From contig CAMLLD010000007.1 of the NCBI GenBank assembly GCA_946480785.1, forward strand, positions 1 through 64,000: 64,000 nt of DNA. Direction: 5' to 3'. This document shows positions 34,785 through 43,187 of this stretch, in pieces (the first letter of the stretch is position 1; each line of letters begins with the position of its first letter). The stretch comes from an uncultured Blastocatellia bacterium. GTDB lineage: Bacteria; Acidobacteriota; Blastocatellia; Pyrinomonadales; Pyrinomonadaceae. The notes under the pieces were generated by a model. It had not been told where the DNA came from. It saw only the letters and a list, made by a program, of their open reading frames with translations, and searched no databases. The position numbers and the translations under genes were made by a program.

Positions 34785-35792
34785 TCAACCGCGTCGTCGA
34801 CGCGCAGGTTTCACGTCGCCGGCCTGGACCGTCGGAGTCGCGCGCGGAGCCGCAGCGCCGCTGGGCACGATCCAAATCTCTACACTATCGTCTTCGCGGA
34901 AACCGCCGTTGACGACAACGATACGAGAAGCATCGATGCCGCGCTGCTGGATCAGGTAGTCGCGCGCACGCGCCATCAGCCGTTCGACCTGTCCGATCGG
35001 ACTGTAGCGCCCGCCGTACGCGATGATGTAGCCGGACGTCGACTGATCGTTCTGGAGTTCCACTGCCAGGTTATCGAGACGCGCTTTTTGATCGTCGAAG
35101 GTGCAGTTGTTGCACTCGTCATACTCGCGCGCGACGATGATCTTCTTCTCTTCCGCTGCGACCATCGAAACAGCCTGCGCCGTTTGCCGGCACATCGCGT
35201 CTGCAGAACCGTCGTCGACTGTTAGCGTGGCAATCACGCGTTGACTGCCGAGACCGGTTGAATCAACAGTAAGCGTCGGCGAACCCGCGCCACTCATGAT
35301 GCGCGCAGACGAGGGACTGACGGTCCAGTGGTAGTTCAGTCCCGACGCGCCGCCATAAGCGACATCCGCCGTGTAAGTAATGATCTCGCCTTCGCCGACC
35401 GACTTCGGCGCGGAAACGTTCACCGGGAACGGACACGGCGATTTCGCCGGTGGCGGCAACGGCCGGTAATTCACCACGACGCACTTTATGCGTCCCGCCG
35501 GTACTTCGATTTCGCGAGTCCAAAGTGTTCCGTTGGGAAGTTTGACGACGACGTTGTGAGTGCCGGGTTCGAGTTCAAAAGACCGATAGTCGGTGAGCGT
35601 CTCGCCGTGCGGCTTACCGTCGATCGTCAAATACAAACCACCCGGGTTCGTCATGATCTTGATGATGCCGTAGGAAACTTTTTTGTTCTTGGCGAAAACG
35701 TTGGTCGAAGAAGAAGCGACAACGAAAGGCAGCACGAGCAGCAACGCGATCGCGAAGCTGAGTTTGTTGAAAATTGAATTGCGCGTTCTCAT
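34785..35792 (-). CDS. Exported PEGA-domain protein with PKD-like and OmpA-like C-terminal parts
   Basis: A 335-residue secreted protein. The signal peptide ([19 protein letters not shown]) is followed by a PEGA domain at about residues 40-100 ([20 protein letters not shown], then [16 protein letters not shown]). An Ig/PKD-like domain lies at about 115-205 ([18 protein letters not shown]). The final ~110 residues look like an OmpA/MotB peptidoglycan-associating fold with [16 protein letters not shown] and [20 protein letters not shown], although the usual NxxLSxxRA motif is altered. It starts five bases after the PEP-CTERM gene stop, so the two form an operon. It probably bridges the envelope and surface polymer. 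Confidence 0.72.
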   Translation of the reverse strand: MRTRNSIFNKLSFAIALLLVLPFVVASSSTNVFAKNKKVSYGIIKIMTNPGGLYLTIDGKPHGETLTDYRSFELEPGTHNVVVKLPNGTLWTREIEVPAGRIKCVVVNYRPLPPPAKSPCPFPVNVSAPKSVGEGEIITYTADVAYGGASGLNYHWTVSPSSARIMSGAGSPTLTVDSTGLGSQRVIATLTVDDGSADAMCRQTAQAVSMVAAEEKKIIVAREYDECNNCTFDDQKARLDNLAVELQNDQSTSGYIIAYGGRYSPIGQVERLMARARDYLIQQRGIDASRIVVVNGGFREDDSVEIWIVPSGAAAPRATPTVQAGDVKPARRRRG

Positions 35793-35796
35793 GCTT

Positions 35797-36429
35797 CTAT
35801 TCCTTCGTTTTCGCGTAACGTCGTCTCAAACTCGCGCCGATGGCTACGAGGCCGGAACCAAACAACAGCAGCGATGCCGGTTCGGGAGTCGGCGTCGGCG
35901 TCGGTGTTGAGTCGGAAAGTGGCGGCGTCGGAGTGGGCGTACTTATGTGTTCGTCGCAGTCCTGGCAGTCATGGATAAAGACGAGCGGCACCGCAGCCAG
36001 GAACAAGAACGGCCACTTCGGAATGCCACCAACCGCAATAGGCGGAATGAAGCCGCAATCGCAAATCGTGCCTTCGACTTCAGCTTCCTCGACGATCTCG
36101 ACCCCGACGTTTTGGGGGTCCTGGGCCGACGTCATACCGGAAAGAAGTTTGTCGAGTTGTGGCGCAGCAGCGGTTGAACCATCGTCCTTTGGTCCGTTTG
36201 TCGGAGCCGGCGCTTTTTGTCCGGTCGCGGGATTCTGCGTCAGGAGGTTGAGCTCAGCGGGGCCTCGGGTGCTGGTCAACGTTTGGACCACCTGATTGAT
36301 GGTCACTGGTCCAGCTTGTACGGACGTGGCGGCAAAAAGAATGCTGACAAGGGCAAGAGCGGTGAAGCCGCGCCGGACGCGCCAGCGTCTGGTTGATCTC
36401 GTGCGGCTATGGGGGATCGGGAAGTTCAT
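35797..36429 (-). CDS. PEP-CTERM sorting-domain protein (exosortase substrate)
   Basis: A 210-residue exported protein. An Arg-rich n-region and hydrophobic core form the signal peptide (cleaved near SVQAG). The middle is of low complexity. A Thr-Pro linker (about 165-183) leads to a textbook PEP-CTERM tail: PEPASLLLFGSGLVAIGASL followed by RRRYAKTKE. An exosortase locus lies 15-27 kb away (51-64 kb), so this is a likely substrate. It is first in an operon with the PEGA protein. Function of the mature part unknown. Confidence 0.85.
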   Translation of the reverse strand: MNFPIPHSRTRSTRRWRVRRGFTALALVSILFAATSVQAGPVTINQVVQTLTSTRGPAELNLLTQNPATGQKAPAPTNGPKDDGSTAAAPQLDKLLSGMTSAQDPQNVGVEIVEEAEVEGTICDCGFIPPIAVGGIPKWPFLFLAAVPLVFIHDCQDCDEHISTPTPTPPLSDSTPTPTPTPEPASLLLFGSGLVAIGASLRRRYAKTKE

Positions 36430-36660
36430 ACTGTTTCACTACAACAAGAGTGCTAATGGCGCGCAGACTCCAGTGCTTATCGGGATGTTCTCTGCGCTGA
36501 GCCGCCTGGATCGTGAGAAAGTTCTCGAAGGGGTATAAAAAAGGCACGGATGGATTTGCGTAAAACCCCTACGCCCGCACTTATCACACTCCGAGGGTTG
36601 CGAAGGGTGCAGCAAATACAGGGCCGTTAGTTCATGGCCCAAAAAGCTGAGTTTTCCAGA
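36430..36660 (-). promoter_or_regulatory. Upstream region of the PEP-CTERM gene
   Basis: No gene is supported here. An inverted repeat GCGTA-7-TACGC lies at 36558-36574 and GGGCC-10-GGCCC at 36621-36640. On the minus strand CGGCCC-5-TTGCT at about 36626-36610 resembles the GG/GC spacing of a sigma-54 promoter. Some PEP-CTERM genes are known to be sigma-54/PrsR controlled, but the match is imperfect and unproven. Confidence 0.25.
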
Positions 36661-36714
36661 GGAGAAAATGAAAAGGCCGTCCAGTTATTAGACCAGGGTC
36701 TGAAAACTGGACGG
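36661..36714 (-). terminator. Intrinsic terminator of pnp
   Basis: Minus strand CCGTCCAGTT ... AACTGGACGG (10-bp stem, 36677-36714) followed by CCTTTTCATTTT, 37 bases after the pnp stop. Confidence 0.8.
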
Positions 36715-36750
36715 CATTTCAGCGAGGGATTTAGGCGAAACGAACCCGAT

Positions 36751-38889
36751 CTACTCGGCTTCGCTTTGGCTCGCAGCCTCGGTTTTGCGGTTCTCGTCGC
36801 GCAACACAGCCTTGCGCGACAGCTTGATCTTGTTGCCCTCGCGGCCGATGCACTTCACCAGGATCTGTTGTCCTTCTTTCAGTTCGTCACGCACGTCTTT
36901 CACTCGTCGATCGGCGATCTCCGAGATGTGCAACAGGCCGTCAGTGCCCGGGAAGATCTCGACGAACGCGCCGAAATCGACGATTCGCGAAACCGTGCCC
37001 AGATACGTTTGCCCGACTTCCGCTTCGGCCGTCAGACCACGAATACGATTCACGGCCGCGTCCGCGGCTTCGCCACTCGCAGTAGCGATCGAGATTGTGC
37101 CGTCATCGGCAACGTCGATCTTCGCGCCGGTCTCTTCGACGAGTGAACGAATGACCTTACCGCCTGGTCCAATGACGTCGCGGATCTTGTCAGGATTGAT
37201 CTTGATCTGGATGATGCGCGGCGCGAACGCTGAGATTTGCGGGCGCGGTTCGGCGAGGGTCTTCTCCATCACACCGAGGATGTAGAGACGTCCCTTCTTT
37301 GCCTGCTCCAGCGCTTCCGCCATGATCTGCGCGTTGATGCCGCCGATCTTGATATCCATCTGCAGCGCAGTGATGCCGTTGCGCGTGCCGGCGACTTTGA
37401 AGTCCATGTCGCCGTAGTGATCTTCGGCGCCCGCGATGTCCGTCAGAATCGCGTACTTGTTTCCTTCCATCACGAGGCCCATCGCGACGCCCGCGACCGG
37501 CGATTTGAGCGGAACGCCCGCATCCATCAGCGAGAGCGTGCCGCCGCAAACCGACGCCATCGAAGACGAACCATTCGACTCAGTGATTTCGGAAACTACG
37601 CGGACCGTGTAAGGAAAGTCGGCATCGTCAGGCAACACGGTTTCGAGCGCGCGTCGCGCCAAAGCGCCGTGGCCGATCTCGCGCCGGCTCGACGAGCCAA
37701 ACCGGCCGACTTCGCCGACCGAATACTGCGGGAAGTTGTAATGTAAGAGGAAGCGACGTCTGACTTCGCCCTTCTCGAGATCGTCGACGAACTGCTCGTC
37801 TTCTTTCGTTCCGAGTGTGGTGGAAACGAGCGCCTGCGTCTCACCGCGCGTGAAAAGCGCCGAACCATGAACGCGCGGCAGCCAGCCGACTTCCGCGGTG
37901 ATCGGTCTGATCTCCGAGAAGCGACGGCCATCCGGGCGGCGTCGTTTGTTGAGAATGTCGTCGCGGAAGATCGTCTCTTTCAGATGATCGAAAATGAGTT
38001 TCGCCATCTGTCGCTTGTCCGGCTGATCTTCAGGATACGACTCGACCACTTCTTTCTTCAAGGCATCGACGGCGGCGTAACTCGCGCGCTTTTCCTGCGC
38101 TGTCGTGTCGAGCGCCGTGCGCAGCCGTTCGGAGTATTTCTCCTCGACCTCGCGCTGCATCTCTTCGTCGAGTTGGACCGGACTGACTTCGCGCTTCGTG
38201 ATCTCGAGCGCTCGATAGAGCTCACGCTGCCAGCGGCAGAGGCGGTTAATCTCTTTGTGGGCCAGCATCAACGCTTCCACCATGATCTCTTCCGAGACTT
38301 CGCTGGCGCCGGCCTCGACCATCACGATCGCTTCTTCAGTGCCGGCGACGACGAGGTTCAAACGCGATTCACGCACTTCGTCGTAAGTCGGATTGACGAT
38401 GTAACGGCCCTCGATGAGTCCGATGCGCACGCCCGCGATCGGATTCAGAAACGGAATGTCCGAGAGGTACAACGCGCACGACGCGCCGGTGATTGCGATC
38501 ACGTCCGGGTTGTTGTCCGGGTCGGCTGAAATCACGCTGGCTATTACCTGGGTTTCGTTGCGGTAACCTTCGGCGAAGAGTGGGCGGCAGGGTCGGTCGA
38601 TCAGGCGGCTGGTCAGAACTTCTTTTTCGTTCGGACGGCCTTCGCGCCGGAAGTAATTGCCGGGGATACGTCCCGCGGCGTAGTTTGCCTCGCGGTATTC
38701 AACTGTAAGCGGGAAGAAGTCAACGCCTTCCCGAGGAGTCGGAGCGCCCACGGCTGCGACCAGCAACATCGTGTCGCCATAGCGGATCACCACGGATCCG
38801 TCTGCTTGTTTGGCAACCCGACCGGTTTCGACGGTCAATTCCTTGTCGCCTAATTTGATTGATTCTTTAAGGTATTTCTTCTCTGGCAT
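36751..38889 (-). CDS. pnp: Polyribonucleotide nucleotidyltransferase (PNPase)
   Basis: A 712-residue 3'-5' phosphorolytic exoribonuclease, core of RNA decay. Two RNase PH-like domains are present (first about 10-230; second with VSTTLGTKEDEQFVDDLEKG and GKYAILTDIAGAEDHYGDMD-type sequence around 440-490). A KH domain (GPGGKVIRSLVEETGAKIDV, about 555-615) and an S1 domain (GTVSRIVDFGAFVEIFPGTD, about 625-695) follow. Length and domain order are standard. rpsO lies immediately upstream in the usual rpsO-pnp order. Two tandem hairpins in the leader (38916-38955) and a terminator between rpsO and pnp suggest RNA-level control. Confidence 0.97.
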   Translation of the reverse strand: MPEKKYLKESIKLGDKELTVETGRVAKQADGSVVIRYGDTMLLVAAVGAPTPREGVDFFPLTVEYREANYAAGRIPGNYFRREGRPNEKEVLTSRLIDRPCRPLFAEGYRNETQVIASVISADPDNNPDVIAITGASCALYLSDIPFLNPIAGVRIGLIEGRYIVNPTYDEVRESRLNLVVAGTEEAIVMVEAGASEVSEEIMVEALMLAHKEINRLCRWQRELYRALEITKREVSPVQLDEEMQREVEEKYSERLRTALDTTAQEKRASYAAVDALKKEVVESYPEDQPDKRQMAKLIFDHLKETIFRDDILNKRRRPDGRRFSEIRPITAEVGWLPRVHGSALFTRGETQALVSTTLGTKEDEQFVDDLEKGEVRRRFLLHYNFPQYSVGEVGRFGSSSRREIGHGALARRALETVLPDDADFPYTVRVVSEITESNGSSSMASVCGGTLSLMDAGVPLKSPVAGVAMGLVMEGNKYAILTDIAGAEDHYGDMDFKVAGTRNGITALQMDIKIGGINAQIMAEALEQAKKGRLYILGVMEKTLAEPRPQISAFAPRIIQIKINPDKIRDVIGPGGKVIRSLVEETGAKIDVADDGTISIATASGEAADAAVNRIRGLTAEAEVGQTYLGTVSRIVDFGAFVEIFPGTDGLLHISEIADRRVKDVRDELKEGQQILVKCIGREGNKIKLSRKAVLRDENRKTEAASQSEAE

Positions 38890-38915
38890 CTTGTTCGTCT
38901 CCTTGGGACATTCAC

Positions 38916-38955
38916 ACCTGAACTCGTTCAGGTCGCAGGCGTCTCATCCGCCTGC
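38916..38955 (-). promoter_or_regulatory. Two tandem hairpins in the pnp leader
   Basis: Minus strand GCAGGCG-GATGAGA-CGCCTGC (38955-38935) is followed at once by ACCTGAAC-GA-GTTCAGGT (38933-38916), about 25 bases before the pnp start. In enterobacteria pnp is autoregulated through RNase III cleavage of leader stems; a similar role is inferred. Confidence 0.55.
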
Positions 38956-39021
38956 TGTTTTTGCGCAAGCACTGGGGCCTGGAAAGCTGTTAAACCGCTA
39001 ACGTGAAGCGGAGGGTGTAAC

Positions 39022-39067
39022 GAAAAAGGCGGCACGAGCCTCTGAACCGTGAAGCTCATGCCGCCTT
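39022..39067 (-). terminator. Terminator between rpsO and pnp
   Basis: Minus strand AAGGCGGCATGAGC ... GCTCGTGCCGCCTT followed by TTTCG. It lies 145 bases after the rpsO stop. The 145-base interval has no supported gene, only a stop-free stretch in frame with rpsO. Confidence 0.7.
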
Positions 39068-39211
39068 AATGCTTAAAAGCTGGGCCGTACACGCCTGCTT
39101 GTTGCAGTCAATCGCCGTCACGTTCGGCACTGTCACAAGCTCTTCGATAGACGTGGGCTTGATAAACGGAGACTCGAAGATCTCTCGCGCTAATGTTCTC
39201 TTCAGAATCTG

Positions 39212-39481
39212 CTACCGGCGCAGGCCCAGACGATTCACGACTTCATGATAGCGTTCGATGTCCGTGCGCTTTAGGTAATCCAGCAGACTCCGTCGCTGCG
39301 AGACCATTTTCAGCAGGCCGCGCCGCGAATGATTGTCCTTCTTGTGAGTCTTGAAATGCTCGGTCAGGTCGTTAATTCTCTTACTCAGCAGTGCCACCTG
39401 AACCTGAGGCGAACCGGTGTCGGCCTCATGGGTCCGGAAGTCAGACACAATCTGCTCTTTGATTTCTTTTGCTAACGCCAC
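39212..39481 (-). CDS. rpsO: 30S ribosomal protein S15
   Basis: An 89-residue protein, exactly the usual S15 length when started at GTG 39481 ([20 protein letters not shown]). S15 motifs: [40 protein letters not shown] and [26 protein letters not shown] lies 13 bases before the GTG, a little far. An upstream ATG at 39532 would add 17 residues unlike any S15. A small hairpin (CCGCGT-GTT-ACGCGG, 39529-39515) lies just before the Shine-Dalgarno and could serve S15 autoregulation. Confidence 0.95.
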   Translation of the reverse strand: MALAKEIKEQIVSDFRTHEADTGSPQVQVALLSKRINDLTEHFKTHKKDNHSRRGLLKMVSQRRSLLDYLKRTDIERYHEVVNRLGLRR

Positions 39482-39626
39482 TTGCTTAAATGGTCCTCCT
39501 AGACGGCAGTAGATCCGCGTAACACGCGGCAACCGCTAAACTTAAAAAGCAACGCCAATTTAACACAAGCCGCTGAGAAGCACAAAACGGGGTCACAAAC
39601 AGTACTGAGTCAGTTTGGTTGAGCGC

Positions 39627-39688
39627 CTCCTTGGAGTGCGCCGGCTGTCGGCGCTTTGGCCAAAGCGGTGCCGGGGCACCGCACTCCA
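39627..39688. repeat. Dispersed BIME-like paired REP, mixed type
   Basis: CTCCTTGGAGTGCGCCGGC on the left and GGGGCACCGCACTCCA on the right around a central TTTGGCCAAAG. The halves are diverged. It lies between rpsO and the NDH-2-like gene. Confidence 0.8.
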
Positions 39689-39736
39689 CAAACGACACCA
39701 AAGTGTCCCTTGTGCCTTTTGTGGCCGGGGTTTACT

Positions 39737-40978
39737 ATGCCGCAAATGGCAAAACCCAGAGTCGTCATCCTCGGTGGTGGATTTGGAGGACTGTTTACCG
39801 CCCTCGAACTCGCCGGTTCGCTCGATGTGACCCTCGTCACCGACAGCGATCACTTCGTTTTTACGCCGATGCTCTACGAGTATTTCAGCGGCGAAGTCGA
39901 GGCGTGGCACATCGGGCCGCGCTACGACGAACTGCTCGACAGCAACGTGAACGTCGTCGTCGCGCAAGCCACCGCCGTCGACCTGGAAGCCAAGACGGTT
40001 TCACTCGAAAAACGCGAGCCGCTCAGCTACGACGTGCTCGTGCTGGCGGTCGGCGGCGTCACGAACTACGCCGGTGTCCCGGGCGCGCAGGAGTTCTCGC
40101 TTCCCTTCCGCAAGATCGAACACGCCGACCGGTTGCGGCGCGTGATGGTCGACGCACTCGATCGCATTCCACCCGAGATGCCGCCGCAGGACGTGCGCAG
40201 CGAGTTGACGTTCGCGCTCGTCGGCGCGGGCGCGAGCGGCTGCGAGCTCTCGACCAAAATGGCGGATCTGCTCATCGACGCATTCAAACGACGCGCGCTG
40301 CACGGCGAGCCGCGCGTAATGCTGCTCGAGATGGGTGACAAGGTCGTGCCCGGCATGGGAGACGAGATTCGCGGACTGGTCGAAGACGCTTTGCTCCAGT
40401 CGCGGGTTGAAGTCCACACGTTGACGCGCGTCGTGAATGTGACCCGCGATGGCCTCACGTTCGAGCACGCGGGAAACGAAGAACAGATCAAAACTGCGGG
40501 AGTGGTCTGGCTTGGCGGTGTGCGCATGAATCCGCTGATCGAACAGCTCGACGTCGAAAAAAACAAACGCGGCCTGCTCGCCATTCGCCCGACGTTTCAA
40601 CTCACGCAACACGACAACGCCTTCGCGCTCGGCGACATTGCTTTCTATCCCGACGCCGCGCCGACGTTGCACGGCACCGCGCAACTCGCGTTTCAGGAAG
40701 CCAGCGTCGTGGGCCATAACATCAAGGCGTTTCTCGATGGCAAGCAGTTGCGCACGAAACATTTTGAAGAACTCGGTGAAGCGATAAGTCTCGGGACCGA
40801 ACGCGCCGCGGTGCTCACCGGCGGCAAAGCCTTCGGCGGCGCACTCGCACGACAAGCACGCTTCGCGCTTTACACTTCTCGTCTGCCCACCTGGCAACAC
40901 CGGCTGCGCGTCGGCGCGAGCTGGTTCTTTGAAGGGACCACGCCGAGGCCACTCCTGCCGCTCGGTATGGAACAGTAG
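39737..40978 (+). CDS. FAD-dependent NAD(P)H dehydrogenase, NDH-2-like
   Basis: A 413-residue two-dinucleotide-fold flavoprotein. The FAD loop RVVILGGGFGGLFTALELA is at the start. The NADH-binding Rossmann motif ALVGAGASGCELSTKMADLL lies near residue 160. The FAD-contact segment AFALGDIAFYPDA lies near 300, followed by a quinone-site-like AQLAFQEASVVGHNI. It probably oxidises NADH and passes electrons to membrane quinone. The C-terminal 80 residues include an amphipathic stretch but no clear membrane span. The start is uncertain: ATG 39737 (GGGG upstream) or ATG 39746. Confidence 0.88.
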   Translation: MPQMAKPRVVILGGGFGGLFTALELAGSLDVTLVTDSDHFVFTPMLYEYFSGEVEAWHIGPRYDELLDSNVNVVVAQATAVDLEAKTVSLEKREPLSYDVLVLAVGGVTNYAGVPGAQEFSLPFRKIEHADRLRRVMVDALDRIPPEMPPQDVRSELTFALVGAGASGCELSTKMADLLIDAFKRRALHGEPRVMLLEMGDKVVPGMGDEIRGLVEDALLQSRVEVHTLTRVVNVTRDGLTFEHAGNEEQIKTAGVVWLGGVRMNPLIEQLDVEKNKRGLLAIRPTFQLTQHDNAFALGDIAFYPDAAPTLHGTAQLAFQEASVVGHNIKAFLDGKQLRTKHFEELGEAISLGTERAAVLTGGKAFGGALARQARFALYTSRLPTWQHRLRVGASWFFEGTTPRPLLPLGMEQ

Positions 40979-40995
40979 TTGTGAGATAGCCGGTG

Positions 40996-41634
40996 ATGAA
41001 CCGGTTACAGGTTTTATTTCTGGTTTTGTTGATTGGGTTTGTTGCGCTCTTGTGGCTCGGAACAGGACGCGTGCCAAAACCGACCGAGTCCGTTCAACCT
41101 GAGGTCCAGCTCGCACGTTTTACACAACCTTCAGCGTCATTCGCACAACCTTCACCTGCGCCACCTGAGCCCTCTGCGCCGCCGGAGTCGCCGAGCTTCG
41201 TTGGACCACTGAGCCTGATCGTTCCCGTCGCCGGTGTTCATTCTGATCAACTCGTCGACACATTCACCGCGAGTCGTGCTGAAGGACGCACACACGATGC
41301 GATCGACATCATGGCGCCGGCAGATACGCCGGTGCTTGCGGCTGCTGACGGCACGATAACCAAGCTGTGGCAAAGCGAACGCGGTGGGACCACCATTTAC
41401 CAGCTCAGCGCCGATCAAAAGATGATCTTCTACTACGCGCATCTCGCGCGTTACGCTGATGGTCTAACCGAAGGTAAGCAGGTGCGTCAGGGCGACGTGA
41501 TCGCTTACGTCGGCGACACCGGCAATGCCGGCCCGGGCAACTACCATCTGCACTTCTCGATCGCGATCGTCTCCGACCCGAAGCGTTACTGGGAAGGAAC
41601 AAACATCAATCCCTATCCTTTGTTGCACAAGTAG
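40996..41634 (+). CDS. M23 (LytM-type) peptidoglycan endopeptidase, membrane anchored
   Basis: A 212-residue protein. One N-terminal membrane segment (LFLVLLIGFVALLWLGTG) has no obvious cleavage site. A Pro/Ser-rich spacer (about 45-70) leads to an M23 domain with RTHDAIDIMAPADTPVLAAA (first His-x3-Asp), YYAHL and the HLHF motif near the C-terminus, so the zinc site is complete. It probably cuts peptidoglycan cross-bridges or activates another hydrolase. ATG 40996 lies 15 bases after the NDH-2 gene stop, so the two may be co-transcribed. An L,D-transpeptidase follows after 200 bases. Confidence 0.88.
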   Translation: MNRLQVLFLVLLIGFVALLWLGTGRVPKPTESVQPEVQLARFTQPSASFAQPSPAPPEPSAPPESPSFVGPLSLIVPVAGVHSDQLVDTFTASRAEGRTHDAIDIMAPADTPVLAAADGTITKLWQSERGGTTIYQLSADQKMIFYYAHLARYADGLTEGKQVRQGDVIAYVGDTGNAGPGNYHLHFSIAIVSDPKRYWEGTNINPYPLLHK

Positions 41635-41836
41635 CCCGCGGCACGTGCTTCCCAAACCCACGCACTATCTTTGTTCACCCAACACTGATTTCGTCCGCTA
41701 ATCGTGCAGAAACGTGGCTCCTTGCTCGCGCGCCGTGGGAAAAGACGCGCCTCGATGAGGGAACGCTCGTTGCTCCGGTAATCGCGAGAACTAATCATCT
41801 CCCCCTCAGAAATGCACAAAGGAGAGAATCCAAACT

Positions 41837-43141
41837 ATGACCTCGTTGCCGCGTCTTTTGCTCTTCAGTTTCTTACTCGCGTTGTTTGCGATCGGTTGCA
41901 CTGTGCAACCCGGTAATTCGAATGCGCCGGTCACGACGGCGAGCCCGACCACGTCGCCGACTGCGTCGCCCGTCGCGGCAACGAGTCCTTCGCCGTCCAC
42001 TTCACAAGCGTCGGTGCAGGTCACGCTGCCTTTGCTCAACGCACTGCTCGCCGACGACGCGTTCGTGCGTGAAGCGAAGAACAAAGTGAAACTCTCGGAC
42101 GACCAGATCGATTCCATCAAGCAGGCGTCGCAAGCCTCGATCGATCGTCTGCGCGCCGCCAACGCCGAAGATACTGATACCGACGGCACAGATGCGCCGG
42201 AGCGCGCGGCCGAACAACTGCGCTCGCTCATCGGTGAAGAAAAAGCGAAACAGCTCGGCGAGGTCGCAAACGACTATTGGACCAATGGCGCACCCGGCGA
42301 AGGCGGTGGCAGCACGGGAGAATTCAAGATGCTGCCTGGTCCAAACGCGGTGCCGACCGACACGCGCGTCGTGGTCAACATTCCGGCGTTTCGCATGGAC
42401 CTTTTCAAAGATGGTTCGCTCGTGAAGACGTACAAGATCGGCATCGGTTATCCGCAGTTTCCGTTACCGCTGGGACTGCGCAGGGCGCAAACCGTGATCT
42501 TCAATCCGCCGTGGACGCCGCCCGATTCGCCGTGGGTGGCGAAGATGAAAAACGCGACGCCGGGTGAGACGATCGAGCCCGGGAGCAAAGATAATCCGCT
42601 TGGACCAATCAAGATTCCGATTGGCCTGCCGTCGTTGATTCATGGTGGGAAGTCGCCGGCGAAGATTGGGAAGTTTGCTTCGCACGGTTGTGTTGGTTTG
42701 ACGACGCCGCAAATCAAAGACTTCTCGGCGTTGTTGATGGATGCCGCGGGAAACCAGGTTTCGCCGGAGCAGATCTCGCAGTATTTGGAGGACAAGACGA
42801 AGACGAAGAGTGTGAAGCTCGATAAGGTGATTCCGGTGGAACTGCGTTACGAGACGATCGTGCTCGAAGACGGCAAGCTGCATATCTACAAGGACGTTTA
42901 TGCGCAGCACACGAACACGGAAGAGAACTTGCGGCGTGTGCTGGAAGCGCAAGGTGGGCGACTTGAAGATCTTTCGGCGGAGCAGCGACAGCAGGCGCTT
43001 GATGCCTTGAAGACACCCGTTACCAAAGAGGTCGTGATCGACGTGCCGCAGTTAGCGCAGAAAGGCTACCCGGTCGCGGTCAATCTCGATGACGGGAAAG
43101 GTAAGCCAGCGGCGACACGCAGTAAGAAGAAGGCCGCGTAG
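41837..43141 (+). CDS. L,D-transpeptidase (YkuD) lipoprotein with an altered active-site motif
   Basis: A 434-residue envelope protein. A lipobox (LFAIGC) and a long Ser/Thr/Pro linker indicate a lipoprotein. A helical region (about 65-140) precedes the YkuD domain (about 175-320): VVVNIPAFRMDLFKDGSLVK, PIGLPSLIHGGK and the catalytic FASHGCVGL. The His and Cys are present, but the Arg normally two residues after Cys (SHGCxR) is replaced by Gly. A further ~100 residues follow the domain. It probably makes 3-3 cross-links or attaches proteins to peptidoglycan. AAGGAGAG precedes the ATG. The 200-base gap before it holds no gene I can support. Confidence 0.85.
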   Translation: MTSLPRLLLFSFLLALFAIGCTVQPGNSNAPVTTASPTTSPTASPVAATSPSPSTSQASVQVTLPLLNALLADDAFVREAKNKVKLSDDQIDSIKQASQASIDRLRAANAEDTDTDGTDAPERAAEQLRSLIGEEKAKQLGEVANDYWTNGAPGEGGGSTGEFKMLPGPNAVPTDTRVVVNIPAFRMDLFKDGSLVKTYKIGIGYPQFPLPLGLRRAQTVIFNPPWTPPDSPWVAKMKNATPGETIEPGSKDNPLGPIKIPIGLPSLIHGGKSPAKIGKFASHGCVGLTTPQIKDFSALLMDAAGNQVSPEQISQYLEDKTKTKSVKLDKVIPVELRYETIVLEDGKLHIYKDVYAQHTNTEENLRRVLEAQGGRLEDLSAEQRQQALDALKTPVTKEVVIDVPQLAQKGYPVAVNLDDGKGKPAATRSKKKAA

Positions 43142-43187
43142 AGCGCCTTACGTGTGACAACCAAGAAGGGGGATTTAGGAAGGGATA

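Noticed and set aside
36610..36626. Sigma-54 promoter for the PEP-CTERM gene
   Set aside because: Only the GG and GC spacing and TTGC match; no enhancer-like site or sigma-54 gene is visible. Kept only as a low-confidence regional note.
36634..37146. Plus-strand open frame over the pnp terminator and 3' end
   Set aside because: It runs through the pnp terminator and is antisense to the pnp S1 and KH domains; no coding evidence.
41635..41836. Cyclic-dinucleotide riboswitch before the L,D-transpeptidase gene
   Set aside because: I looked for c-di-AMP and c-di-GMP riboswitch core motifs here and upstream of the PEP-CTERM gene and did not find them.
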